This document shows positions 10,302 through 21,161 of a stretch of DNA of 64,000 bases, piece after piece. The notes beneath the pieces were generated by a model, which saw only the letters and a list, made by a program, of their open reading frames with translations, had not been told where the DNA came from and made no database searches. Location: NCBI GenBank assembly GCA_964035575.1, contig OZ037872.1, positions 434,001 to 498,000 on the forward strand. The letters run 5' to 3'. Made by a program: the position numbers and the translations under genes. Origin of the DNA: Rhynchopus sp. YZ270_cl-10 (taxonomy: Eukaryota > Euglenozoa > Diplonemea > Diplonemida > Diplonemidae). Position 1 is the first letter of the stretch; every line of letters starts with the position of its first letter.

Positions 10302-11819
10302 AAGAGATAAATACTTGTGTGCCTCGTATGCGAGGAGAGGTCTCTTCCGAGCCCATTGTCGCACCCTTTGACCCCGTTACACCAGATTACACCCCATTAC
10401 ACCTGAATTTCCTCGTGGCCAGTACACCCATTATCGAGTCATGGTTTCAGTTCCCGTAATTTACCTCTTTTTTTAAATTTTTTCAATTAAAAAATGTCGT
10501 CACGAAGATAAAATTTTTTGTACCTTCTGTGCCTGCGTCCCTGAGGCGTTTGCACTATCAACTTCACCTTTTTTTTTTTTTTGTAAATCAAGCTACTTGA
10601 CAATGGACATAGAAACGACGGAGGGTGCGTGCCCGCCAGCTTCACTCATTGTTCTTTCTTCATAGTTCAGCAACAAAAGAATGGGGTAATATTTCTTGTT
10701 TTTTTCTGTTCCTTTTTCCACCACACCTCCAAAAACACCCTCACAGGATGACAGTATACAAAAACATGATAAACGATGAAAACCCGCAACTCTACGCCAC
10801 AGGTTCTTTCTTCCTCTGGGAAACTCTTTGTCAGTCACTGCTATAGCCATTTAACCCAGGGAGCATAGCTAGTGCAAGAAATTCGACTTCGGGATCCGGA
10901 AAGTCTGTCCTCTTCTCTTGCGGAGGACTAGGCACAAGAAAATATTGCGTTCCCCCAGGAAACTAATTTTTGTCACAGTAATTTTTGCCCAGGGCATGCT
11001 CTTGAAGCATGGCGGCTTGGTGTGAGAAGGGGCAGTGTGTTGTTTTGTTCTAGATTTCAACGGTTGTTAGAACGAGTCAAGTGGATGCTTATCTAAACAC
11101 TGACTTTAGTACAGACCCGAGAGATCACACATGACTTTGAGGAAAGAACAAAGCAATGCATCTGTACCCGCACGCCAGGTTGTAGTTACTTCAGAATTTT
11201 CTTAAGTTTGCGCGAAAGAGAGCGGGGGCAACTCCTTTGTATCATAAGCCCGCTGTGCAGAACAAAGCGAGGAACCTTAAAACACTACCTGCGTGGTGGC
11301 TGAATTCACATCCCTTAGAATTACCAGAATTCAGCCTTTGTTGAAGTAACGTACATACTTGTATGTGCGTGTCACGCTTCTCCATCCTTAAATGGGTGCA
11401 CTGCTTCACTGCAGCGGGTAAGCCTCTCTCGACTAGTGCAAACTTAAGAATTTTCTGCTGTAACTTACCAAAATCGATTTTCTTTCACCCCAAACACCCG
11501 CAACACCCCACCTGCTACTTCGGTAGCCTGTGTTGTTGGGAGTTGGTTCTCATGTTGATCCCCAGTGTTTTGCACTGCTTCTTCTGAGCCCAACGCTGTT
11601 TGGCCTGTCGACGTAATAAATACGAAGACAGGGCGGCGGTGCCAACAATTTTCCGATGATGTAACGTTTTATCTGATTGATTTATCGTTTGATATACCTT
11701 GTGTGTGCTACTTCATGCACACCCAAGCAAGGTATATTGAACGGTACTTTCAAGCGATACTTCGTTATGTCATTGGGGGTACCTGGGTACCTGGGTACCT
11801 GGGTACCTGGGTGCCCACG
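10302..11819. other. Non-coding interior of the transposon
   Basis: No supported frame is seen. It ends with about four copies of GGGTACCT (about 11777-11813) immediately before the right terminal inverted region. Confidence 0.5.
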
Positions 11820-12136
11820 TCATGACGACGTCATGACGAGGTAATTACGAGGGGGTGCCCTCGTAATTACCTCGTCATGACGAGGGCACCCCCTCGTAAT
11901 TACGAGGGGGTGCCCTCGTCAAGGCACTCGTAATTACCTCGTCATGACGCGCGTAATGTCATTACGAGTCCATGGTGAAAAAAAAAAAAAAACGCCCTTT
12001 TTTTTTTACGCGCGTCCAGCTTTTCGAACGCGCGTTTTTTTTTTTTTTTTGCGCGTTTTTTTTTTTTTTCATGTGCGCGTTTTCCGATTTTGGATTTGCG
12101 CGTTTTCGATTTTCGAACGCGCGTTCGAAACCTATG
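11820..12136 (-). repeat. Right terminal inverted-repeat region of the large transposon
   Basis: This is the inverted counterpart of the left end: CTCGTAATTACGAGG palindromes, the CATTACGAGTCCATGG block, CGCGCGTT units with poly-T, then CGAACGCGCGTTCGAAACC to the tip at 12136. Confidence 0.8.
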
Positions 12137-12263
12137 CAAAATATGCTAAAAAAAACTCATTATTTTTTGTTGCCAAACTCAAAATTTGAAAGCCGACAAT
12201 AAAAAAATACAGCGGAAATGCCGTTCCCCTCCAACCCTCCCCTCCCCCACAACCTTTCCCAAC

Positions 12264-13061
12264 CTACAGAGTGCTAGCCTCGCTCACATCATCCTCGGAG
12301 GAGACTCCCGCCTCCTCTCTTTTTCTTGCCTTTTCTTCTGCCTGCTCTATGAGACGGAGTTGTTGGGCAACGGCTTTTGCGAGGTTGAATATTCCGTTTG
12401 TGGGGCGGGTGCAGATGTAGCACTTGCCTGCCTTTGCGTCATGTGTCGTTGCACAGTCACCGCAGAAGACGTGCCGGCAGTAGCGTGTCACCACAGGGTC
12501 GTTGTAGCGCTCTGAGCAGATTGCGCAGGTCAGTCCGTCACCTTCGTCACTGCTGCTGTCGTCGGAGTCGGAGTCTGCTCCCCCTCTAGCCTGTCTCTTC
12601 TCCCAATCCGCGTCCAAATCCGCTTCGTTCATATAGGCTTCGGTGATGTGCGCATATTTGCAGGTATCCCCCCATCTGCAGTAGCCGTTCTGGTAGTAGG
12701 GCTTGCAAATGCCAGGTTTGAAGTCGCTTACGACCTTGACGTTGCGGCGGCTGTATTTGCTTGGTGCCTTGGGCCCCTTTGCGCCTACCTTAGCTTCGAC
12801 AAAGGTGGCCTCTTCACGGTCCTCGCGTTCCGTCCTGCGTTGTTCCATCTCTGCCGCAAGTGAGGAGCTGACCACATCAGGTCTGTCCTGGTAATGGGTC
12901 TTCTTCACCTCGGCAGCAAATTTGAGGCCGCCGGTCTCGCGCTTCTTGCGTGGGGGCTCGGAGGTGGGGGTGGGGGTGGTGGAGGGGGTTGTCTCGTCGT
13001 CGCTTTCGCTTGCTTTCCGTTTGAGTCTCTTTTGAGCAGCGCCGTTGCGTTTGCGGAACAT
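12264..13061 (-). CDS. CWC24: RNF113/Cwc24-type splicing factor (CCCH + RING)
   Basis: This is a single exon of 265 residues. The N-terminus is basic. A CCCH zinc finger of spacing C-x8-C-x5-C-x3-H lies at CKPYYQNGYCRWGDTCKYAH, preceded by the family motif DFKPGIC. An acidic linker leads to a C3HC4 RING (CAICSERYNDPVVTRYC, HVFCGDC, CYICTRPT), then the characteristic GIFNLAK. Known biology: Cwc24/RNF113A joins the activated spliceosome near the 5' splice site, and the RING can act as a ubiquitin ligase. This fits a genome with many introns. A CAG after a pyrimidine tract ends 30 bases upstream of the ATG. Confidence 0.93.
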   Translation of the reverse strand: MFRKRNGAAQKRLKRKASESDDETTPSTTPTPTSEPPRKKRETGGLKFAAEVKKTHYQDRPDVVSSSLAAEMEQRRTEREDREEATFVEAKVGAKGPKAPSKYSRRNVKVVSDFKPGICKPYYQNGYCRWGDTCKYAHITEAYMNEADLDADWEKRQARGGADSDSDDSSSDEGDGLTCAICSERYNDPVVTRYCRHVFCGDCATTHDAKAGKCYICTRPTNGIFNLAKAVAQQLRLIEQAEEKARKREEAGVSSEDDVSEASTL

Positions 13062-13483
13062 TTTTTTTTATATGTTTTTTTTGTGTATGTTCTGTGAAGG
13101 ATGAGAGGTAGAGAGAGAGAGAGATAGTTAAGGAGATGAGTGGGTGTTGGATTGAATGGTGAAGGAGGAGGAGGAGGGGAAAGAAAAATATTACAAAAGG
13201 TGAAAGGGTGGTGTTAGCTCGTCTGATATAGATTTCGGTTCTGTTTTTTTTGGTTGTTTTTTTTTGTTCGGCTAGTGTGGAAAACGCACCCACTTTTTGG
13301 TGGGTTTTGACCCTGTTCGAAAGTCTGTGATTTGTGGCATAAAAGAGCAAGCTTGAAGAGATGAATGCCTCTGTGTACAGTTCAACTATTTTGCCAAAAG
13401 ATCCACCGATTCATTCACCCTACCCCCACGCGCAAAGAAACCCTGATTTTCCGACGTTTTTTTTCTCTCTCGTTTTATCAGGA
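13062..13483. other. Short intergenic spacer
   Basis: Pyrimidine-rich on the minus strand near 13092-13150 (possible leader-splicing tract for the downstream gene). Nothing else is seen. Confidence 0.4.
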
Positions 13484-14962
13484 TCAATCCTTCATTTCAT
13501 CGTTGTCCTGCTTCTTCCCGCCCTTCTTCCCACCTTTTCTCGCACCCTTGCCTTTTCCACTTCCTTTTGCTGCCTGACGGGCACGCACCTCTTCACGCTG
13601 TTTGTCCCATCCGCCTCGTTTCTTCTCACCACCTTCGCTGGCTTCTGCTGTTTTTGCTGGCTTTTCAGACACTTCGTCTTCTTCGTCGTTGCCTTCTTCC
13701 TCTTCTTCTCCTTCTGCTGTTTCCCCTTTGGGGTTGTTTTGGATGTAGCGGTACAGGTTTGCACGGTCGTTTTTGAGGGAAAAGAAGATTTTGTCTTGTT
13801 CACGTTTGCGGGCGACGATGATACCTGGAAGCTTTCCTCCGGTCTTTACGACGCGGGCGTGCAGGATATCCCAGTTGCCGCTTTGCCTGAGGAGGTTGAC
13901 GGTCACGTAGTCATGAAGGATGATACAGCAGAGAATGCCACCTGGTTTGAGAGCCCCCCAGCAGGACGCAATGGCGCCACGGTAGAGCTCCTTAATGTCT
14001 GCAGTGGAGCCGGTCTTAAGCCCCCAGGGGAAGTTGCTGATGATGTGGTCGAACTGAAAATCATAGCTTTTGTGCAGTGTTCTCGCGTTGCCTTGAACAA
14101 AGGAGACACGGTCCGCAAGACCTGCTGCCTCTGCATTCGCAGTGGACCCCTTCACCGCAGCACCGGAGCGGTCAAGACCCCAGCATTTCACGTTCTTGAA
14201 GATCTCCATGGCCTCCAGGACAATGGTGCCAGAGCCTACAAAGGGGTCAAGGATGGTGTCGCCGTCCTTTACTCCAGCGAGTTGGAGCATGGCATAGGCA
14301 ACGTTGGGTTTGAGAGTCACAGTGCGAACAAAAGCAAGCTTGTGTCGTTTGGAGTAAGGAACACCCCCCGGGGTGTCGTTGAGAAGCGTGGAGACAACAA
14401 CGGTGTTGATGTGCACATCGACTCTGACGCAGACTTTGTACTTTTTCATTTTCGCGGGAACACCATAACGTTCGTGCAGAGCACCGCCAGCCTCCATCTC
14501 GACGTCAGAAGCGTGGAAGATGTGCTTTCCTGTCCTCTCTGTGACAACACGGAAGTGCGGTGCATGCTCCAAGGTGTGCACGTTGATACCACAGTCCGCC
14601 TCCTTCAGGAAGTTGTAAATTGCAAGCGGTTGTGACACTCCGTTCTCTTCAGTCGGGGCAGGTGGCAATGCAAACACACCGTGCATAAGAAGCACATCAT
14701 GTATCGAACGGAGCTTCTGCATAATAGCAATAAGCTGTGCGTGGTCCCCTGCCGCAGGCTCAACGAGAACAGTGTTGATCAGACCGTGGGGTGCAATGGA
14801 GACAGTGCACACCACCCCTGCGAGGGTGAGTGTCTCCGAGTGGCCCTCAGGGAACGCATCGAGGTCGTGTGCCTTCCCTTCACACTCAACGCTGTGTGCC
14901 CGCAGCTCCTTCAGAGTGGTGTCGGCAATGCCAAACGAGCTTGTCAACATATACTGCGCCAT
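13484..14962 (-). CDS. THUMPD3: THUMP-domain tRNA guanine-N2 methyltransferase (THUMPD3/Trm14-like)
   Basis: This is a single exon of 492 residues. An N-terminal THUMP-like region (about 1-190) precedes a Rossmann methyltransferase. It shows the AdoMet motif DPFVGSGTIVLEA and the catalytic motif NFPWG, the counterpart of the family's D/N-P-P-F/Y or LPFG loop. The preceding PNVAYAMLQLAGV helix and the RHKLAF motif are also typical. Known role of THUMPD3/Trm14: m2G formation at tRNA position 6 or 7. The last 100 residues are a Glu-rich then Lys/Gly-rich tail that is extra to the family. The ATG at 14962 is chosen; a TTG lies six bases upstream. A CTCACAG acceptor-like site ends 16 bases before it. 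Confidence 0.9.
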   Translation of the reverse strand: MAQYMLTSSFGIADTTLKELRAHSVECEGKAHDLDAFPEGHSETLTLAGVVCTVSIAPHGLINTVLVEPAAGDHAQLIAIMQKLRSIHDVLLMHGVFALPPAPTEENGVSQPLAIYNFLKEADCGINVHTLEHAPHFRVVTERTGKHIFHASDVEMEAGGALHERYGVPAKMKKYKVCVRVDVHINTVVVSTLLNDTPGGVPYSKRHKLAFVRTVTLKPNVAYAMLQLAGVKDGDTILDPFVGSGTIVLEAMEIFKNVKCWGLDRSGAAVKGSTANAEAAGLADRVSFVQGNARTLHKSYDFQFDHIISNFPWGLKTGSTADIKELYRGAIASCWGALKPGGILCCIILHDYVTVNLLRQSGNWDILHARVVKTGGKLPGIIVARKREQDKIFFSLKNDRANLYRYIQNNPKGETAEGEEEEEGNDEEDEVSEKPAKTAEASEGGEKKRGGWDKQREEVRARQAAKGSGKGKGARKGGKKGGKKQDNDEMKD

Positions 14963-15048
14963 ATTCAATTTTTTGTTTCTGTGAGGGAAAGGAAAAGGGG
15001 GTAGGTTGCAGTGAAGGTGGGGGTGGCAGGTGGGTGGTATGTAGAAGG

Positions 15049-16554
15049 TCTTGGGAAAGACAGGTACAGCTCATCCCCGCGGTGGTCGTATGGGGACGTC
15101 TGCGTTTTATTCTCCCTTTTGTTGTTGGTGTCGAAAGTGGAATTGTTGCGTGAAGCTTGTAGTAAAGTGGGTTTGCATTCTTGGGCCAACGAGGTGGCAG
15201 ACAACCGTGTATCATTACACGTCGCTGTGTTATGTTGCTCTTTTGGTGTACAAACAAAGAAGATGGTTCAGAATTGCAGAAGCATGATAAACTTATACAT
15301 CAATCCGCAAAGGACCTGCCTCAGAAGAACGAGAGTGTATGATGGTAATTAAGTCTGTCATCATGTGGTGAAAGGAGCCTATGTGCAGCAGAACTGATCA
15401 GAGGTGTTGTATTTATACGAAACAAAGCAACGCTCATGAAGGTACATTGCTGCACTTTCGCGAAGAGGAATCCAAATAGTTTCAGTCATCATGTTTGAAG
15501 CAAAAAAGAAACAAATAAAAACGGTCGTAACCTTCTCTTGGGCCAACGAGGTGGCAGACAACCGTGTATCATTACACGTCGCTGTGTTATGTTGCTCTTT
15601 TGTTGTGCAAACGAAGAAGATGGTTCAGAATTGCAGAAGCATGATAAACTTATACATCAATCCGCAAAGGACCTGCCTCAGAAGAACGAGAGTGTATGAT
15701 GGTAATTAAGTCTGTCATCATGTTGTGAGAGGAGCCTATGTGTAGCAGAGAAGAGACATCGACATCTTGGGAAAGACAGGTACAGCCCATCCCCGCGGTG
15801 GTCGTATGGGGACGTCTGCGTTTTATTCTCCCTTTTGTTGCTGGTGTCGAAAGTGGAATTGTTGCCTCAGAAGCTTGCAACGTGGTTTGCATTCTCTTGG
15901 GCCAACGAGGTGGCAGACAACCGTGTATCATTACACGTCGCTGTGTTATGTTGCTCTTTTGTTGTGCAAACGAAGAAGACGGTTCAGAATTGCAGAAGCA
16001 TGATAAACTTATACATCAATCCGCAAAGGACCTGCCTCAGAAGAACGAGAGTGTATGATGGTAATTAAGTCTGTCATCACGTGGTGAGAGGAGCCTGTGT
16101 GCAGCAGAGAAGAGACATCTTGGGAAAGACAGGTACAGCTCATCCCCGCGGTGGTCGTATGGGGACGTCTGCGTTTTATTCTCCCTTTTGTTGTTGGTGT
16201 CGAAAGTGGAATTGTTGCTTCAGAAGCTTGCAACGTGGTTTGCATTCTCTTGGGCCAACGAGGTGGCAGACAACCGTGTATCATTACACGTCGCTGTGTT
16301 ATGTTGCTCTTTTGGTGTGCAAACAAAGAAGATGGTTCAGAATTGCAGAAGCATGATAAACTTATACATCAATCCGCAAAGGACCTGCCTCAGAAGAACG
16401 AGAGTGTATGATGGTAATTAAGTCTGTCATCATGCTGTTGGGTTGCTGTGTGGGGCGACTTCTCCAGCAGAGAAGAGACATCGACATCTTGGGAAAGACA
16501 GGTACAGCTCATCCCCGCGGTGGTCGTATGGGGACGTCTGCGTTTTATTCTCCC
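15049..16554 (+). repeat. Modular satellite locus 1 (353-bp cassette array)
   Basis: The locus is an array of about four repeats of cassette B (starting TTGGGCCAACGAGGTGGC and ending near AGTCTGTCATCA). The Bs are alternated with cassette C (GAGAAGAGACATCTTGGG to GCATTCTC) or once with cassette A (GATCAGAGGTGTTGTATT to ACCTTCTC, 15393-15535). The order is C-B-A-B-C-B-C-B-C. The C+B period is about 353 bp, and copies are nearly identical. The array begins 87 bp upstream of the methyltransferase ATG. Short frames repeat with the unit but show no coding signature. Confidence 0.9.
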
Positions 16555-17311
16555 TCTCTTGGTTACTTGGATTGAACAAAATCTTTCCCTCCCCCCCTCG
16601 CTGTTATTTTGGTATATTTTTTCTTGTCTTCTTCTTTTTTTTTTCTGTAAACCCATTCTTCAGTTGATCGTTAGGGCAAAAGGGCTGGCTCGGAGAAAAT
16701 GGAAAATTTGAGAGAGATATCATAGAGTCTACTGCGGGTTTGCAAAGTAAAAAATAAAATAAAAAAGTGGAGATTGCACAACTGTGGCAACACAACCAAG
16801 CGCAACTACACAATTTTATCAAAAAGAATAAAAACGCAAAAAAATAGGGTAGTTGTTCACATCCAGCATTTTGCCAATGAGGCTTTTTTTGTTGCTTTTT
16901 CGACCACTTTTATTCCAGTGAAGCCGATGTGCACCAACAACAAAAAAAATCAAGAACAGTGGGTAAGATGATTCCTCAGCCTCACAATGCTGCAATAGGT
17001 CACCTTTGTCAATCAAAAGCCCTCCCTAAAAAAAACAACCTCTCTCTTCTTGCATAGTAGAAACTCATTTTCCTCCCCCCACATAAAAGAAAAAAATTGA
17101 TAATAAGCCCATATCTGATCCACCCTTTCCCCCCCTTTTTTTGTGTATTTTTCCCTTCAAAAAATGATTTCAAAATAAAAAAAAAGAGGGGGCGAAAAGA
17201 ACAAACGCTAAGCTAGATGATAAAAAAAAAAAACAACAATCACCAAACAAACGAACCTGATATAGGGAGGGGGGTGGCAAGATTGGGATGGGGGGGTGGA
17301 ATCAAAAAAGA
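16555..17311. other. AT-rich intergenic region with R5 repeat
   Basis: At about 16765-16840 there is a sequence, GTGGAGATTGCACAACTGTG onward, whose inverted copy lies at about 43545-43620, with a shorter relative near 44480. Otherwise the region is AT-rich with homopolymers and no gene. Confidence 0.5.
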
Positions 17312-20300
17312 TCAATCCTTGAATATTTTTGCGTAGCCCTGGTTTTCTTTGATTTGAGAGATTCCTTTGTTGTGGTGGGCACCGACGCGGCCGCGCATCA
17401 TGTCTTTTTGCTGCATGCGCATTTGCCGTTTTGTCATTTTCTTTTCGGGCATGTCAGAAAGAAGAATTTCGGGTCCAACGAATTCTTCGATTCCGTCATC
17501 ATCAGACACTTCAACGACGTACATCCCATCTTCATTCATTTCACGTACCTCCGCATCTGCCTGGTGCTTCACCTTTGTAGCCTTCTTTGTCTTCGGCTTC
17601 AACACCTTTTCATAGATTGCATCGAGATTCGCGTTTTCTTGGTTGAACTTATCTTCAGCAGTCAACGGTGCCGCCTTCTTCTCCACACGGTCCGGAAGCA
17701 CGTGGTCCCAGTTCACTGCACCGGGCGAAGAGGACTCCTCCTCCTCCTCCTCCTCTTCTTCCTCCTCCTCATCCTCCTCGTCCTCCTCCTCCTCGTACGA
17801 TGCCTCTTCCCACTCTTCGTCTTCGTCTACAAGCGATTCGATGTCCTCTGCCTTGAGACCAGGAGGGGGCGACACAAAGACAAGCTTTCCGGCAACGTAG
17901 TCGGTCAGGATGACACGCGCTGCGCGCGACATGTTTGGTTTGTCGTGGTCGGTCATCATTCCTCTTGCGCGGGCGTATTGGTTGCAAAGAAGGTGGTACG
18001 TCGTAGGTGAGTCGTCCTTGTCCTGGATCCAGTCCAGGTTGAGGGTGTACGCAAGCTCGAACACCTCCTTGCGGATGCGGCCTTCCACAATACGCATAGG
18101 GGCGATGGCGTCTGTAAGGAGTGGAGAAGGGTGTTGTGTTGTGTGGATAATGCCTAGTGAAGGTAATTCTTGCGCAGAATATGGCCCATAGGTGTTGGGT
18201 TGTCGTCCTAGATTTGGACCATGCCTCTCGTATTTTTTTTGGGGATATTTTGGGTTTTTTTATCAATTTTAGGTCCCCATCATTGCTGAAACGAAATATA
18301 GTGCTGGATGATGGAGATTGACCTTATTCACGATATACCATATTTCTGTCATAAACAAATATTTCATAAGAGGACTGCAACAACACAAATTTGGCGCATT
18401 CAAGGGATCCTACGGTGCGGGAATTGGGCGACCGCACGTTGGGGGTTGCGGCATTGTGAGTCGGGGGTTGGGAGTGTGGGAAAAGAGGGGAGGGAGCATA
18501 CCTTTGAGCTGAGAGATGGGCAGAATACCGTCGACAATCATGTGGTCGCGTGTGGATGCGAAGGAGGGGAACACCTGTAGAGGGGAATAGAAAAATGATT
18601 GCAATGGACCTAAGCCCCACGGTACCAAAAAAGAGTGCAACATCATGCTTGTATTATATTGGAATAATGAATTAGGACTTTTCGGGGGTAAAATATGGAT
18701 GTGGTCCAAGAGTAACGTTACATATTGGTGAGAGTTGAAAATCCGTAGGTCGGTATAAAAGCGTTAAGACATACCAACCCGGGGCAATCGCAAAGCATCA
18801 CTCTCCGCTCGTCGGGGAGGATGAGGGTCTGGAAGTGCTTTGTCTTTCCTGGGGTGGAGGAGACGTTGACCTTCTTGGACTGCCAGAGGACGTTGATGGT
18901 GCTGGACTTTCCGACGTTGGGGTAGCCGATGAACCCTGCGTGGACAGGCTCGCCCTTCATGTTGGTGCCCTGCTTTCTGTGGAGCAGGAAGAAGTCGACA
19001 AGCTCGTCCGAGGTGTAGATGCGGGCGAGGTTGCTGTTGTGGAATTGGTGCGCCATCTTGAGCCCACCCAGCGCGGCGAGATGGTCCATGCGCTTTGTCC
19101 GCTCGAGCTCAGACTCTGTTGGCGGCTCTGCCACGACGGCCTTCTTCTTGGTAGGCGCGCTAGGCTCCGCGAAGGGGTGGGGGTGCTCCGCCTTGTTGAG
19201 CTCTGTGTGTATTTTGTGCACGGGGGCACCCTTCAGCTTTCTGTTGTTCCGCCTCGACTTCCGTTCAACCTTGACCTTCAGCTGCTGCGGCATGACAGGC
19301 GTTGCTGCCGTCGACGTCATGGCATCTCCCATCGCTGCAATCTCCGCATCCAGCTCGTCCTCCTCCTCCTGCTTCAGAATGATCTTGTCCAGCTCCACCT
19401 TGTTCTCACCACCCTCGTCGCGTGACTTATTGCTTCCAAGTCTGCCCTTAGCAGATTCATTGCCGGCCTCAAAGTCCTGCTCCTGCTTTGCCTGGGCTGC
19501 GGAGAAGAAGATCGCAGTGATGCCCTGTCCCTTGAAGTATTCACCCCAAGCGAGGCGCTGCTTTTCTGTCAGCAGCTCGGCCTTGTTGAGAAGGAGGACC
19601 AAAGACTTTCCTGCAGTGAGGACAGCCTGCTCTGTGGAGCGCGAACGGAACGCAAGCGGGTTTCTTGCGTCAAGGATAAGCACGACAACGTCGGACCGCT
19701 CGATGACACGCCACAGCTGCCGCCACACCTCAAGGTTGCGCTCGTACGGCGTCATCAGCACACCCTCCTTCTCCTCGATGTTCGCAAGCTTCCGCCTCCA
19801 CGCCATGAAGGAGTCCTTCTCCTGCAAATCAATGATCTCCTTCGACATGGTGTGGTCCCACGTAGGACGCGTCGGGATGGGAAGCTTTTTCGAGAGCTCG
19901 TACCACTTCACGTGGTCGCCTGCCTCATCAAGCGGCTTCATCTTGTCGTCCTTGTACACGTGGGTGATACCCTCGACAACCATGCGCACGTTGCGCTCTG
20001 CAGTGAAATCCTTCTGGTTCTGCTCCGCTGTGTGCAAGAAGTCCTGCAAATCGGTTGCCTCCCAGACGGACTTAAGGGCCTCTGCACCGTCCACGGTGTG
20101 CAGTCCGTTTGCATTTGCTTTTGCTGTGTGTTGGGTAAGGGTTCGATTTCGCTCACAAAATAGGTTTTGTTTGTGTGCAAAGTGTGTAATGTTTTTGTGT
20201 TGATATGTTTATTACTCACAATACGCTCCCACTGCGCACCTGGCCGTGAAGAGGAAACCTCTTTGAGGCCAAAAAATTCATCAACAACACCACTAAGAGA

Positions 20301-20515
20301 CTGTCTCCCCAAGACGTGAGAAGAGAACAAGAACACTTGAAAGACACATTGTGTGTTCGCTATATAAAACGGACATGATGAATGTAAAAAGGTGTTATGT
20401 CCATACCTGCTGCCTCCCTCATCTTGCGCACCTGCAGCTTCTTAGCCTTGGACAAAGGCTTCCCCATGACGGCATCGGGCCGTGCCACCTTGTTGTATTT
20501 ACCTCTTCCACCCAT
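17312..20515 (-). CDS. LSG1: Lsg1-type GTPase for 60S ribosomal subunit maturation
   Basis: Four exons (20515-20407, 20123-18775, 18574-18502, 18111-17312) give 776 residues. The circularly permuted G domain is clear. The G4-type motif comes first (DARNPLAFRS, NKAELL), then a long charged insert, then the P-loop GYPNVGKSS and DCPGL, with the last one at the end of exon 2. The N-terminus MGGRGKYNK and the ITHVYKD segment also match the family. Known role: cytoplasmic release of the export adaptor Nmd3 from 60S subunits. G4 reads NKAE instead of the usual NKxD, as also seen in some YlqF/Lsg1 relatives. The C-terminal exon has a long poly-Glu run and a basic tail. The start is five bases after a CAG. 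Confidence 0.93.
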
Positions 20516-21161
20516 TGTGCCTGCCTTGTGTGTAGCGTGGCGGGGTAGGCGCTACTGTGTATTAAAGCACTTCTCTCTGGAAAGGTGGGGGGATGTTTTT
20601 TTTGCAAAGCGACGGGAAGCACAAAAAGAGGGTTCTGACGACCAACATCATCCGGACAAAAAAAAACGACCTGAAACACATCCCTCTCGTGAACAGTGTA
20701 CCTTTGGTACAATGACCGGGTGTACCGGGGGTGGACCCCAACCATGCAGTCCTACAATCCATTTCGTAGTTGACATCTGAAAACAAAAACTTCGTAACGA
20801 CACCTCGGGTCTCTCTGTGTGAGGCACAAAAAGAAACAAAAATCCTCTAAGCTGAACCTGGCCCTCGCATTCCACTCTCAGAAATGAGAAAAATCAGACT
20901 ATTTTTCGATATTGTGACAAGCAATGGTCACACCGTTTTTTTCTTGCTTTTTTTCTCTTTCCCATACGAGACGTATCCCACTTACCTTCCTTGAGCCTTT
21001 TGTCAACAACTATATGTCATTTAGCAACATATCCCACCCCATTCCACATTCCCCCCCCTCCCCGCTCCAGAAGATATCTCGAGCTTTTCCCCCTATGCCC
21101 CTATACCCCCTTCCCCCAAAAAGAAATTCTATCTAGCATGATGGTTTACCTCCAATTGGAT
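20516..21161. other. Intergenic region with R2 repeat
   Basis: An R2 copy lies at about 20684-20777. No gene is seen. Confidence 0.5.

Larger units (their letters stand above)
5847..12136 (+). mobile_element. Two-gene DNA transposon with complex TIRs and 6-bp target duplication
   Basis: The element is 6,290 bp. The two ends match inverted for 23 bases starting CATAGGTTTCGAACGCGCG. A perfect direct repeat CAAAAT flanks it (5841-5846 and 12137-12142). The terminal regions (about 5847-6395 and 11820-12136) share more inverted material: arrays of the palindrome CGAACGCGCGTTCG, a CCATGGACTCGTAATG block and CTCGTAATTACGAGG palindromes. Two long intronless plus-strand reading frames fill the middle, opposite in strand to all host genes. 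It looks whole. No polymerase, capsid or integrase is seen, so it is not a Polinton. I cannot match it to a named superfamily. Confidence 0.88.

Noticed and set aside
5847-12136. Polinton or other virus-like element
   Set aside because: Although a 6-bp duplication and inverted ends are present, the element is short and no polymerase, integrase, packaging ATPase or capsid-like frame is seen.
13361-14635. Long plus-strand frame opposite the THUMP methyltransferase
   Set aside because: It is a shadow of the conserved minus-strand gene with no recognisable protein features.
15049-16554. CRISPR-like array
   Set aside because: Units are about 353 bp with no short constant repeats or unique spacers, in a eukaryotic intron-bearing context; this is satellite DNA.
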